A stretch of 64,000 bases of DNA from Cristatella mucedo (GCA_009760855.2 WPIO01000159.1:185001-249000); one strand, 5' to 3'; shown: positions 1 through 15,118, numbered from the stretch's first letter. Notes: generated from the letters alone by a model not told the origin. A program made the numbers and translations.

Positions 1-2
1 GG

Positions 3-143
3 TCATTCATCATCGTTGACTTCTCAGCCGGGGTACACTTCCCCAAGTTTGAGGCTTCGGTGGATGTAGTGGAGATGTCTGCTTTTGACCTATTCAATAC
101 CGACCGACCATTGCAGATTGGCACGTCTCTGACAGGCTTTTAG
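3..143 (+). other. Open frame at window edge, unassigned
   Basis: A frame open from the window edge ends at TAG after 46 codons. Its mixed hydrophobic and charged composition could be coding (it ends TDRPLQIGTSLTGF). It does not resemble the part of PI3-kinase expected upstream of the exon at 1390, so it may be the end of another gene or chance. I do not recognise it. Confidence 0.15.
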
Positions 144-370
144 AATAAAGCTTTATGCTGAACACACTATGCTTACAAACAGCGATTTCAAAGGCTAGTC
201 GCGATTTTGATTAGAATGTCCGAGAAGGCAACTTTCGGCCAGGGCATGATTGGATGCACAGGTTGGCATTGCCACTGTGATGCCACAGTCTGGCGCTTCG
301 AGGAGCTGATGCCACCACTGATGCCGGTGCTTAAGTTGGCATACACGTGTAGTGTATGCACACTACACTT

Positions 371-645
371 TTATAGCTGCTCTAGCGGTTAAGGTGCTCG
401 CCCCGACCAAGGTCTGACTGAGGTCATGGGCTCGAGCCCCGAGGCATATGTGAATATATAGAGATTAAGTTCTCTTGGGGTGCTATATAAATGAATTATT
501 TTGTGCCGAGCTGGGTTGGTCCGACGGTTAAGGTGCTCGCCCCGACTAAGGTCTGGCTGAGGTTGTGGGCTCGAGCCCTGAGGCATATGTGAAGTGCCTG
601 AATAGAGATTTAGTTTTCTTGGGGTGCTATACAAATGAATTATAT
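371..645 (+). repeat. Two tandem SINE-1 copies (tRNA-headed)
   Basis: Two copies lie head to tail (about 371-504 and 509-645). Each has a tRNA-like head (GCGGTTAAGGTGCTCGCCCC) and a B-box-like GGGCTCGAGCCC. The 3' part reads AGAGATTAAGTTCTCTTGGGG and then GCTATA. The 3' part matches the tail of the LINE-A family in this window. Further copies lie at 37203, 52400 and 60097 (minus). Confidence 0.75.
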
Positions 646-1054
646 TTTATTATATATAAATAGTTTTGGGGTTACGTTATATTAAGGCTGACCCAGTAAA
701 CCTCCTCTTGCAGCTTCTAAAAAGTGCTCTCGTGCTTCTCTAGGGACAGCAGTGTATAATGCTGCTGAGAGTGGAGCCTGTCAATGCCGTAGGGTAGCAT
801 TAGGTGGCATTGCCTGTGTTTAGCTAACTTGTCGCATGAGTGCTGCTGTCTTGTCACTGCTAACCCCAAATCAAAATATCAAGTTGCCTTGTTACTTAAT
901 CAATTTATGCCCACTCTGAAGAAATTTTTCTGCCGAAGTCTCATGGGATTCTGACGTGGCCTACTTTCGAAGGGTCTTGTTTGTCTCGGGCAGTTCAAAT
1001 CGAACTTACAGTTGAACAGTCTTTGTGTTCATCCTCCTCCTGCCCCTCTCTTTG

Positions 1055-1165
1055 CCTAGGGGTGAGGTGGTCACCTTTAACGACCAGAATCTTGGGCTCG
1101 TCACGTCCGGCATATGTAAAGCATGTGTATAGAGATCAAGTCGTCTTGGGGCACTTTTCAAAAAC
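1055..1165 (+). repeat. Decayed SINE-1 copy
   Basis: A diverged copy keeps the GGCATATGTAAAGC block, the AGAGATCAAGTCGTCTTGGGGC tail and part of the head. It lies upstream of the first visible PI3-kinase exon. Confidence 0.45.
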
Positions 1166-1389
1166 GAAGTGCATTTTCTCCATCTTCCTGTATTGACTCG
1201 TCTTTTGCCATGCACACTTGACTACAGCTGGCACTTGCATGTGAGGTTTTTAACATAGAATGCCAAAGTCTGTCAGAGCTGTCATTCAAGCCTTCGACTC
1301 ACCTTTGCTTATTGCGCTTCATCGTTCACCATCGTGATCTCGATAGCCTCAGTTCCTGCTGTCAACTGGCTTGACACTGTTGTTGCAGA

Positions 1390-5905
<4,516 letters not shown>

Positions 5906-6283
5906 GACGTGGCGAGTTTTGCGCAAAAACTCTCTTCGCTTGCCCTCGGCGTTGGTCCTGCGGGCGGGCGGGCGTTGCCAGCCGTTCGTCCGCGAAGGGC
6001 CAACAATGAATTGTCGACGAATGGCAACAGATGACGTTGCTTGGCAGCGAGGGTGGCTCACTCGTGGGCTGCTCTTTGTGTGCGATAAATTGTCTCTCAG
6101 TAGACGGCCGGTTGTCACGATGCCCGCGTGTGCATAAGAGCTCACCTACTTCAAGGCTTTGCCTGCAAGCCTTGTTATCATCGCATGTTAGGAAATTGTT
6201 TTTTACACATCCAGGGTTACCCTCGCTCATTACAGCTACTAACCCCTATCATCTAAGCCATAATTTTTTATTTGATGATTGGC

Positions 6284-6289
6284 AATAAA
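6284..6289 (+). promoter_or_regulatory. Poly(A) signal AATAAA of PI3-kinase
   Basis: The first canonical AATAAA lies about 380 bases after the PI3-kinase stop codon. A likely 3' UTR therefore runs from 5906 to just past 6300. Confidence 0.55.
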
Positions 6290-6466
6290 TATAGCATTTT
6301 GCTTCAGCACTCCATTTGGGGTATTTGCTTGGTGCATTTGTAGGCACTGTGCCTATAATTTTAATAATATTAATAATAATAATAATAATAGTGTAGTTCG
6401 TATGTACGTATGTATGTATGTATTGTATGCAGGCTCCTCTGATAAGCCACTTGTGACCTGTTAGAA

Positions 6467-6913
6467 TCCGGTCCGCTTTTCGGAATCCAACAGTCTACAA
6501 ATACCTTGTACAAACCTCAAATCCTTTGGAGACCGTGCATTTATTCGTATACTCCCAAAGCCTGGAGCTCCCTCCCGACCTGCGTCAGAACATCCCCTGA
6601 CCTGACCACATTTACAGAGAACTTAAAAAACTCACCTGTTTAGGACAGTATTTAGTGGGTCACTGTGATTCGTCCTTGATGTGCTTATGCGTGCTGACAC
6701 TGTGCATGCTGCCGCTAACGACATTTGCATGCTGACCCAGTGCATGTCACCCCTAACCATATTACTCATTTTGTTTGTTTTTCAAGCATGATTTTACTTA
6801 CCATTCGAATGCATTTCACTTTGCAGCAAATGTAAAGCGCCTAGAAAGAGATTGAGTTCTCTGAGGGCGCTTTATCAAGTGCATTGTTATTATTATTATT
6901 ATTATTATTATTA
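6467..6913 (+). mobile_element. LINE-A 3' fragment, plus orientation
   Basis: Starts within the end of the RT frame (CGGAATCCAACAGTC...), passes the family 3' UTR and hairpin tail, and ends in (ATT)n at 6883-6913. The 5' end is truncated. It lies downstream of the PI3-kinase poly(A) signal. Confidence 0.85.
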
Positions 6914-7191
6914 GAAGCATCGCCGAGAGGGGCCGGTGCACAGCTGTGGTCCGCCTGTGATGTGGCATGGACAGAGGCTGGCTTTGTCCTCCTACCAACT
7001 CACCGGATGAGTTGTGGTTGGGAGGGAGTGGGGAGGAGGGAACGCCAATCTGGGAGAGGGAGTCGAGTGGGAGAAGGGGACGAAAGGAGCCGTGCGACCT
7101 TCGGCTCCGTGCGTCGTAATAAACTGTCGGTGTTGGGCATCGGCTGGCTCTTTGCTGTGCGAATCAAACTACAAATAGGTCGTTAGTATAG

Positions 7192-7770
7192 CATTGTAAG
7201 AGAACTTGATCTCTATCAAGGTGCTTCACACGTCGTGGCATGAGAATCAGTACCCAACGTGTCATGCACGTTATCAAGCATTTGAAAACAAATATGACGA
7301 CACTCATGGCCACTGGTTGGTATGACCTCTGGTTAGTGCACTCATGGCCACTGCTTGGTATGACCTCTGGTTAGTTACATGCACTGAATCATTTAATGGT
7401 GGCACGAAAAGCACACCATAACAAAAAAAGACAAGTTCATTAGGGCAAAGGGAAAGCTGACCGGAACAGCTGCGTCTTGAGCTGAAACTCAAATGATGCA
7501 AGGTCATTGAATGTAGTGACCGTGGCCGGAGGCAAGTTCCGAACTTTTGGTTCACACCAGCTGAAGGATCGATGCCAAAATATTTAAATTAAGTGCAGCA
7601 AGAGCGAAGGGGGGGGCTCTAGGAGGTTAGATAGGTAACTTGGTGCAAACTAGTGAAGCGACATGTCAGTCAGACTGAGGATCTTGAAATTGATTTGATG
7701 CTTGACAGGGTGCCAGTGCAATAGGGAGCCAAAACTAGTGCAGACGGGTTTGGACAACTAGAGAACATTT
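7192..7770 (-). mobile_element. Old, diverged LINE-A-like copy
   Basis: Minus-strand remnant with the tail hairpin (AGAGAACTTGATCTCT) at 7197 and, at about 7680-7730, a diverged version of the CTTGAAGTCAATCCGTTGCT / GCCAGTGCA block that LINE-A has near its RT C-terminus. It is far more decayed than the copy at 26.6-28.6 kb. Confidence 0.55.
7301..7376 (+). repeat. 38-bp tandem duplication
   Basis: Two nearly identical units begin CACTCATGGCCACTG at 7301 and 7339. They lie inside the decayed LINE remnant. Confidence 0.9.
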
Positions 7771-7989
7771 TACGCTTAAAATGGAAGGAATTTTGAGCAG
7801 GAGCTGGCACTCGTGATTCGCCACACAAACGTTACCCGAGATTTTGTGACTTGAATCGAAAGCGTCTTTTGAATTAATGAAAGGGTCGCAAGATTTCATC
7901 AGATGTCCGCCGACGATAGTGGAAACTTTTTTAACAACAGCCATTCCCTTCGCAAGTTTATTTACTTTTCAGTCGCCGACAACCAGACT

Positions 7990-8165
7990 TCAGGCCTGGG
8001 TCATCGCCCAGGAGGTAAGGTACTAGCTCTTCACTACCCAAGTCGTGGGTCCTAGTCCTGAAGCAGGCAATCCAGTATTGCCCACTGCAAGCATTCTGGC
8101 GATAGCCGTTGAGGCTCTTCTGCCACTATATACAATGAAGCTGCTACATCAGCCAACTATATACT
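7990..8165 (+). repeat. SINE-2 copy (second tRNA-headed family)
   Basis: Shares with 52738-52895 and 54858-55022 the order: GTAAGGT head, AGTCGTGGGT(T)C B-box-like block, GCAATCC...TTGCCCACTGCAAGC, GCCGTTGAGGCTCTTCTGCCACTATA, then ATCAGC. This copy is the most diverged. The following 8166-8525 stretch holds nothing I recognise. Confidence 0.6.
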
Positions 8166-8525
8166 AGTGAAAAGAACCAGATTAGGAGAGCTTCTCTGGT
8201 ATGCCTGCTGCCAAAAAGGTCTTGTGTAGGTGCAAGCCTACTTGGAGGCATCAGAGGCATGACAAAAATAACTCGAACGAACCAGATCTCCGGCACGTGC
8301 TCCTTGCGTACCAACCCTCGAGACACTGGTTTTTGGGACGCCCCCGGCTATGAACAAAGGCAGGGGGTAATGCATCCCCTATACATCAGTAGGTTCACAG
8401 CCCATTGGTGGCCTGCTTCAGCACCAGCCGTTGACTTCCACGAAACTACCTGCCGCCTCATTCGAGCCTAGATGCAAATGGGTTCGGTCTACGGTATTGA
8501 GAACAGCTGGCACTACCCTGGTCCA

Positions 8526-8668
8526 TGTTGTAAGAAAAGTCACTCATTAGGAAAATTCCCCTTTCAATCCTCCCCATGCTCTCTATCGTTCGCATTTCGA
8601 AGTCTTGAAAGTGAAATCGTCCTAATAATTTACTTTTCCTCCAACATTAAAACGTTTGTCTTATATTT
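8526..8668 (+). repeat. Left terminal inverted repeat
   Basis: Begins TGTTGTAAGAAAAGTCACT and matches the reverse complement of 35101-35243 with only scattered differences over about 140 bases, for example the shared stretch TCGTTCGCATTTCGAAGTCT. Confidence 0.95.
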
Positions 8669-8726
8669 TATCTATATTATAGTAAAAATAATTTTATTTA
8701 AATGATTTATTTATTATGTTATACAA

Positions 8727-9170
8727 ATGCCTTTGTCCTATGTTTCTAGAACATTGCTCAGGAGAAAAGAAGAAAAAGCAAGCAGTTGGAAAAACGAGTT
8801 AATAATATATTTAAAAAACACTCTATGCATAGATGTACTTACTAAGGTTAAAGAACTAAGTTCTTTTGTTTCAAAGTATACTTTTCCAGAATGTAATACA
8901 TGTTTATTTGATAAAATTTATAGAGTTTATAGTTTTGAACATATTTTACCAGAAGTTGTTTCTAAAGCCGTTTATTGGAGAAAATGTTTAGTTGAAAAGC
9001 ACATCAAAAAGTGTAAAAGGAGAAGGAGATCTGAAATTAGTAAAATGAAATGGCCTGAGAAATATAAAGAAATTGTATTAATTAATTCAAAATTACAAAG
9101 TGAAGAATATACACATTGTAGGCATCATACTAATTATTATAATAATGTTAGTACTGATGATTTTTTGTGA
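8727..9170 (+). CDS. Unknown viral protein, 147 codons
   Basis: An intact frame close to the left terminal repeat. It encodes a lysine-rich basic protein with a cysteine pair (ECNTCLF) and a basic patch (KKCKRRRRSE) near residues 105-115. I recognise no family. The wording of the following 180 bases continues in other frames with a Cys/His-rich end (CDCMFPGCHH), so the real gene was probably longer and has lost its C-terminus to frameshifts near 9165 and 9240. No function is proposed. Confidence 0.5.
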   Translation: MPLSYVSRTLLRRKEEKASSWKNELIIYLKNTLCIDVLTKVKELSSFVSKYTFPECNTCLFDKIYRVYSFEHILPEVVSKAVYWRKCLVEKHIKKCKRRRRSEISKMKWPEKYKEIVLINSKLQSEEYTHCRHHTNYYNNVSTDDFL

Positions 9171-9351
9171 TAAAGATGAACAATCTTGGAAAAGAAAGTA
9201 TGATTATGATAAAGAACTTGAAGAATTAGGTTTTTCTAAATACTATAGTAACAGATTATGATATTGAAATTGCTGAAAATAGTAGCAATGTTTGTGATTG
9301 TATGTTTCCAGGTTGTCATCATAATCCTCGTCCAATTTATTATTAATTAAT
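9165..9351 (+). pseudogene. Frameshifted continuation with Cys/His-rich end
   Basis: Two short frames in succession (9166-9260, then about 9241-9351) have coding-like composition: first acidic and lysine-rich, then a cysteine/histidine cluster ending in TAA. They follow the 8727 frame directly and may be its broken 3' part. Confidence 0.35.
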
Positions 9352-9359
9352 ATAGGGCA

Positions 9360-9761
9360 ATGTCAGACCTTTGAAGTAAATATGCCAATACCAAGTATAA
9401 TCAAATACTTTTAGACAATGATAGAATTAAAGGTTGCTTAACAAAACTAATACGTATTAGATATGGTTTTCAATTTTTAGGTATCTTACTATCTCTTGCG
9501 ATTACAGTAACCAGTACTTACATTCAAAAACATGAGGATCTTTCTCACGTATTAACAGTATTAGGTGCTTCATCAACAATGATAATCTCAATAGGTAGTA
9601 CAATATCACAAATTGATAGAAGGAAAAGATCTACTCTTCAAGCAAATTATTACTTAGTTTCAAAGATTGTAGATGCATTAGATGATGATAAAATAACTAA
9701 AGAAGAATTCGATGAAATAATTGTTGAACCATTAGAAAATATAATTGATACTAAGTCTTAA
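9360..9761 (+). pseudogene. Small two-helix membrane protein, one stop
   Basis: A 134-codon frame broken by one TGA at codon 5 (9372-9374). It has two hydrophobic segments, about residues 40-58 (FLGILLSLAITVTSTYI) and 68-84 (VLTVLGASSTMIISIGS), separated by a short polar loop. A charged C-terminal tail follows (DDDKITKEEFDE). The start is preceded by AATATAGGGCA, a form of the element's start-site motif. The last bases overlap the 3' end of the convergent integrase gene. The family is unknown; a small viral membrane protein fits. Confidence 0.55.
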
Positions 9762-10626
9762 TAACTTGTAATTCCTCTCTTACAAAACTTCTTTTAACAT
9801 CATTTACCCAATATCTAACAGCTTGTTCTCGCAATACCATAATTCTAACAATGGTATGTTTAGTTAAACTCCATATCGCATCTGAAGCTCTTCTTCTCTT
9901 TTCATCTTCTCCGTCACCAGGTTCTAATAAATATCAACAGTTGTTCCAAGTTCTAATTACTGCTCTTGTTCTCCTACTTTTTTATGATATTTTGGTTTCT
10001 ATAGTTTTACTTTTTCTTTTTTTATCGCTTTAACAGGTTTTTCACCTATTGCTTTCATAACACTATTATTTAGATAATCAATAATCTTTGGTAAATTATC
10101 AATCCACTCTCTGTTTCTAATATATTCTCGTTTATTGATACTTTCTATTTCTTTTTCATACTGAGCAATAAATGCTCTCTCAGCAAATGTTCTATTCATT
10201 CTTTCCAACTAATGCAGCACTCTTTTTACTAGTACCTTCAATAATTTGTGTTTCATGTTTTTTTCATTTCTTTAGCAAACTCTCCTTTAAACTCTGATCC
10301 TGGATCAACTGTCATTTTCTTTGGCCATTTCAAAGGACCTTTATTGTAAATATCTATTACTGTTTTTGTTACTTCTTTAGAAGACTTTGTTTTAAGAGGT
10401 CTTGAATCTTTATATCTACTAGCAACATCAATAACACTAAGTGCATATTTATATCCAAAATCATTAGGCATGTATAAAGTGTCTGCTTGATGATTTTCAT
10501 TGGGCTTAACAATATTAAAGAAACCTTGCGGTATATTCTTAGGTCTCGGTTTGAATACTTAACTTATATCTGAGTCAGGATTGAATTTGCCTTCTTTTTT
10601 CTTTCATTTAGAGTTAAAAACGACAT
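9751..10626 (-). pseudogene. Maverick-type retroviral integrase (rve), broken
   Basis: DDE integrase that would insert the linear viral DNA into the host genome. The core is clear. The first Asp is in SVIDVASRYK, preceded by the family-typical YMPN...YKYAL. The second Asp is in TVDPGSEFKG and the Glu in NERMNRTFAER, so all three catalytic residues survive in the text. The C-terminus has the Maverick wording ASDAIWSLTKHTIVRI and RSFVREELQVI. Breaks: a stop about 20 codons in (near 10565), a frameshift near 10250 and another near 9995. The start ATG at 10626 faces the zinc-finger gene across only 10 bases. About 292 codons in all. Confidence 0.9.
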
Positions 10627-10639
10627 TCTATAGAGAATG
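10624..10639. promoter_or_regulatory. Divergent start-site motif TCTATAGAGA
   Basis: The bases CATTCTATAGAGAATG hold the integrase ATG on one strand and the zinc-finger ATG on the other, with a near-palindromic TCTATAGA between them. Each gene therefore has the element-wide TATAGA motif directly against its start codon. Confidence 0.6.
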
Positions 10640-10821
10640 GAAATACTTTGTGAAACGTGTTTAAATACATTTAAAGAGATTGATTATCTAGAAGGAAAAC
10701 ATCTTTACTGTCATCAAGAAACAAAGAGACCAAAAATAAAATATGAAATACTTTGTGATATCTGTGAAAAAGATATGCAAGAAACAGAATTTGATTCTAG
10801 TCTTATGCGTAATGATTCAAT

Positions 10822-11527
10822 TAATAATAATAATAATTCACTTGATAAAGCGCCCTCAGAGAACTTAATCTCTCTCTAGGCGCTTCACATTTGCTGCAAA
10901 GGGAAATGCAATTGAATGGTAATTAAAATCATGCTTGAAAACAAACGAAATGAATAATATGGTTAGGGGTGACATGCACAGGGTCAGCATGCAAATGTGG
11001 TTAGTGGCAGCATGCACAGTGTCAGCACGCATAAGCACATCAAGGACGAATCACAGGAACCCACTAAATGCTGTCCTAAATAGGTGTGTTTTTAGGTTCC
11101 TTTTAAATGTGGTCAGGTCGGGGGATGTTCTGACGCAGGTCGGGAGGGAGTTCCAGGCTTTGGAAGCATATGAACTAAATGCACGGTCTCCAAAGGATTT
11201 AAGGTTTGTACGAGGTATTTGTAGACTGTTGGATTCCGAAAAGCGGGTGGTACGATGCTTGGCCTGATGGGGTAGTATATCTGATAGATAGGCTGTAGCC
11301 ATAGAATGAAGGGACCTAAAAGTGAGCGACAGAACCTTGAAGTCAATCCGTTGCTTGACTGGTAGCCAGTGCAGGTCGGCGAGAAGTGGAGTAATGTGGC
11401 AGCTGCGACGCTCACGGCAGACAAGCCTAGCTGCCGAGTTTTGCACCAGCTACAATCGCCTGATCGCACATGCTGGTAGGCCTGTAAGCAGTGAGTTGCA
11501 GAAGTCAAGACGGGATGTCACAAATGC
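10822..11527 (-). mobile_element. LINE-A insertion, 5'-truncated
   Basis: Minus-oriented LINE-A with its (ATT)n tail at 10822, hairpin, 3' UTR and the last ~130 codons of the RT frame (DLHWLPVKQRIDFKVLSLTF and SSYASKAWNSLPTCV wording), truncated at 11527. It interrupts the viral zinc-finger gene. Few frame lesions are visible. Confidence 0.92.
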
Positions 11528-11640
11528 AAATATATTATATAATATATATAATATATAATTATATATAATATATAATATATATAATATATAATTATATAAT
11601 ATATATATATATAATACAATATAATAATTAAAAATATATA
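11528..11640 (+). repeat. AT-rich TATATAAT simple repeat
   Basis: Irregular ATATAAT repeats sit exactly at the 5' truncation edge of the LINE-A insertion. They may have expanded from the target or junction sequence. Confidence 0.85.
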
Positions 11641-11876
11641 ATTATAATTTGTCCATATTGTAACATAAATACTAACTCATTTAAAAAGAGAGACCGACTA
11701 AATTATATTCATTAGTTAGGAAACATTTAAAAAAACAATGTTGCTTTACTTCTTTGCATCATTGTTTCGATCATGAAGCTATTTGTTCTATTTCAAAACT
11801 ATTCCCTCTTCTTAAAAGTAAACGTAAAGCAACAAAGTTAAAAGAGTTAATAGTTTTAATATATTATTTATACTTT

Positions 11877-12707
11877 TCAGGAGGGTACATAACTGACCAA
11901 GATGTTTACTCTTAGTTTTTCAGTTGTATCAATGAAGTAATAGTCTGTTGGAAGCCTTGTAAAATATACATAATACTTTAAGTCAACACCTGTTGGAGAA
12001 GTATTTATAGCTCTTACATCTCCGGATACAGCAGTTGTATCAGTATTAGGTTTTAGAAACATACAATTAGATGCTCCAACAACCATAACAACTAATATCA
12101 TTATGGGTGGAGATGTTTTGTTTGTCCATGAATAAGATGTTGAAAGATTAAGTATTGAGCTCTTAGCATTTAGATCCATTAATAGAGCTGGTACTTCTGT
12201 TATTTTTAACTGTTTTATCTACAAAAGATTTAGTTGCAACATCAGAAGGATTAACAGGATTTGCAATATTAGTTATGGAATATCCACCTATATCTATATT
12301 TGTTGTTGAAGGAGATGCTTTCAATAATGCATCTCGTTTCATTCCACCATAAGTAACACAATAATCATCATTTAATACTACTGGCTTTCCATTACCTGAG
12401 TTCCAATTATTAGATGTTATAGCAAAGCTATCCATGTTTAAATCTCCAGTCATTGTATCACCAGTCTTCTTAACATAATTACTTACTTGACTAACATTGA
12501 CAGCATCAGTAGGATTAACACCTGCTCCAAGATTAGTAATTGTTTTACCTCCAAGATTAAGCGTCGTTCCTGTATTAACAACAAATTTAGTATCTGCATA
12601 GGATTTTGTTTCAACATTAGAGACATTAATTGGATCAGATAAATTTACAATTCGATTTCCATTTGCATTCAAATCTGAAAGAATATATCCATTAACTTTT
12701 GAAACAT
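11877..12707 (-). pseudogene. Phage tail-fibre-like protein, copy 1
   Basis: Carries at least three copies of the repeat NRIVNLSDPI..(x)..ETKSYAD / KTITNLGAGVNPTDAVN / YSITNIANPVNPSDVATKSF. This is the pattern of bacteriophage tail-fibre and collar repeats (N-I-NL-x-P...DA-x-K-x-YVD). A GDTMTGDLNMDS block between repeats is also phage-fibre wording. The frame shifts near 12175 and again near the ATG at 12707. The C-terminal ~100 residues contain no repeat and could be a head domain. It follows the exonuclease gene by a few bases on the same strand. A role in host attachment is inference. Confidence 0.65.
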
Positions 12708-12714
12708 AGTTAAA

Positions 12715-13554
12715 TTAAACTTGCTCATTTTCTATATATTCATTGATTAACTTTTTACTTATATCTAATATTTCTCTTACTACTGGAACTATTCTTACAA
12801 ATCTAAATGGATCTTGCTCTTCAGCAACTTGTATCTTAACTTTTTTATATAATATTTTATATCAAAACCAAAACTCTTTTTATTTGTGAATCTTCCATAA
12901 TCACTTAATTTATCAAATTCAAATTCAAAATACTTTTCATCTTTAAGTAAATACATAAATAAAAGCTCTCTAATGGGCATATTAAAAACATAACTTGTTG
13001 GTTTTCTGACTGACCCAACTGCTACATAATCTTTAGGTACATCATCACAATTCAAACCAGGAACAAAGATTTCAGATTCTGAATAAAAACATCTACTTAG
13101 TTTTAGTACATGTAATCCTAATATACATTGAGCTAGGTATTGTTTTGGTACAAAATCTTCTACTATACTAAGACTCCATAAACATTTTATTTCTATTGAT
13201 GTATCTTTATCTATAATACCATCTGGAGAATATCTATAAACACCATCACTAGTAAAACACTCATTTGAATTTTCAATCTTTCTATCTAATTTCATTTCTA
13301 AATATTTAGCAGCGATTGGCTCAAACACTTTACCAAATAACACTTGCGGAAATTGTATCGGCTGCGAATTTGAAATATATTTTTTAGTTTTCAATTTGCA
13401 ATTATTTCAATATCACAATATATTTGCGAACAAAAAACCATATCATTTCCTAAAACAGAATACACTTCTGATCCACCAACATTTAAACTCATAGCCCTCT
13501 TTCATTCATCAGACCCTTGAATAAAAATTGTTTTTTTGCATTATATTTAGTCAT
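12715..13554 (-). pseudogene. YqaJ/lambda-exonuclease-type nuclease, broken
   Basis: The PD-(D/E)XK core is visible: a GKVFEPIAAKYLEM helix with its Glu, then RYSPDGII...SIEIKCLW giving Asp and Glu-x-Lys, then the PKQYLAQCILGLHVL helix with its glutamines. This matches the YqaJ/lambda exonuclease fold, which degrades one strand of duplex DNA for recombination or replication ends. Frameshifts lie near 13510 and 13395, and one in an A-run near 12848. Beyond that last shift, coding-like wording continues to TAA at 12715. YqaJ enzymes occur in many large DNA viruses; in a Maverick it is an accessory gene. Confidence 0.8.
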
Positions 13555-13564
13555 TATAATTTTA

Positions 13565-15091
13565 TTAAAAATCTTTTCCATCGTAAACCATTATTCCTTT
13601 ACTGCATGTAAATTTAGCACCTCTACCGTTAGATGTTAGCTCAGCACTGTTCTCACAGATAGTCAAGTAATGAAGCATCATTTGAGTTCCATCATTTGGT
13701 ATGGCAGTATTAAATTCAATAGTTACATCTAGTCTAGAAGTTACTCTAAGTGGTTCATCGCTGTATTGCAAATCAATAACATTATTAGGATATAGAGTTA
13801 ACCATTCAGGGTAAGTAATTCCAACAGGTTCAGTAACTTCATTAACTCCAAGGTATTGTTTTCTAAAAGTCGTGAAACCCATGAAAGAAGGAGCACATTT
13901 TCCTTTCTTAAAATCATTGGATCTTGATACTGCAGGATATTGTTTTGATCCATTAGCAAGTACACTAATACTTTTAATGTCATAATGATTGTAAGTACAG
14001 GGATTTTGAAGATAACTTCCATATTTATTGTAATTTTGAGCTACAACAATCAACCATCTAACTTTATCAATTGTATTTTGAACTGATAGCGTCTTTTTAA
14101 ATTTAAGACCTTGATTAAGGGAAGATATAGTAATATTTTCGTAACGTTCAACTCTATAGTTAAGTCTTATTTTCTTTGATCTCTCAGCTGAAATATCAGC
14201 AAGTGCTCTTTGAATACGTTCTTTAGGTTTTACACATGGAACAACAAGTCTTATTTTTGTCATTGCAATTCTACAATCAGCGTAAGACCATTTCCACTAT
14301 TTGCTGGTGATGGTGGAGTAACACCTCTTGTCGCCATTGTGTTAATTATGTCATTTGTAGTTCCACTGGTATTAGTCATGATAACATCCTTATCACTTCC
14401 ACCAACACGTGTCATTTCAAGTGTAAACAGAATATTATAAATAATTTTATTCATATCAGCACAAAAGCCAGAAATTCGTGCAAGAGGTAGGGCAATACTA
14501 AAATTTCCAGCCTTATCAAGAATTTTATTCATAATACCTCTTCTGTAAACGAATCTAATTTTTGCAGTACTAGCTCCAGATGCATTAGGACTAGTGTATT
14601 ATTTAGTTAGAGTTAAATCATCTATTGAATTTGCTTCATCTTTTTTCCATCCGGTTGCAAGTCCTTCAGTTCTGTTATAATCATTTAGATAACATAGAAG
14701 ACCCATAAGTGTTGAGACACTTCCAACTCCTTCTTTTAGTGGAATGCTTTCAATTTCCTCTGTACCAAGTCTAACTCTCATACTACTGAACATCCATGCA
14801 CCTGCATTACTAACAAAACCCATAGTAGTATTTCTATTTGGTGTAGCATAAGCTCCACCTGCAGCAGTTTGAACTTGTAGTTGACCCTCAAGTAAAAGGT
14901 AAGCATCAGAAAGGACATAGCACGTTTGTTGTTCACCAGGTACAATGAATGAAACTAGTTTAGAAGTAACGGTATAAGTTTCATTTCCATTAGTTTGATA
15001 AAAACTCTCTAAATTGATAATCCCTAAGTTTATAATTAGGAAACTCGGGATCTCCCAATTCGAGTATACTATCAATAGGTGCACTTGCCAT
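13565..15091 (-). pseudogene. Probable double-jelly-roll major capsid protein
   Basis: A span of about 508 codons, in three long pieces, begins MASAPIDSILELGDPEF behind TTATATAGAGAAGAAA. It ends just before the exonuclease. Its length, beta-rich composition and position beside the penton genes, with the ATPase farther along the same strand, are those of the Maverick major capsid protein. Pieces: 14599-15091 (shift near 15015), then TAA near 14596, a second piece to about 14260, and a third at 13565-14263. I have not matched it to a named family from motifs alone, so identity rests on length and neighbours. It would form the icosahedral shell. Confidence 0.65.
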
Positions 15092-15118
15092 TTTCTTCTC
15101 TATATAAAAAACTAAAAA

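Larger units (their letters stand above)
10637..11913 (+). pseudogene. Zinc-finger protein gene split by a LINE
   Basis: The 5' part (10637 to about 10821) encodes CETC and CDIC pairs spaced with His/Cys residues. After the LINE-A insertion and an AT-repeat expansion, zinc-finger wording resumes at about 11642 with CPYCNINTNSFKKRDRL, a C2H2-like start. A frameshift follows near 11706, and the frame runs as a Cys/His-rich then hydrophobic tail to TAG at 11911-11913. I infer one gene interrupted by the LINE, because strand, composition and motif type continue. The role is unknown; nucleic-acid binding is possible. Confidence 0.5.

Noticed and set aside
3-143. Upstream PI3-kinase exon
   Set aside because: The wording does not fit the kinase N-lobe expected before DLRQDM, and the frame ends in a stop without a donor site.
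371-645. Functional tRNA genes (A and B boxes)
   Set aside because: The copies lack a foldable cloverleaf and recur with identical non-tRNA tails, so they are SINEs. The same applies at 37203, 52738, 54858 and 60097.
13798-14022. Alternative frame inside the capsid gene
   Set aside because: A shadow of the capsid frame; composition is that of an off-frame translation. The same applies to 14210-14440, 17907-18089, 19388-19708 and 23751-24260.
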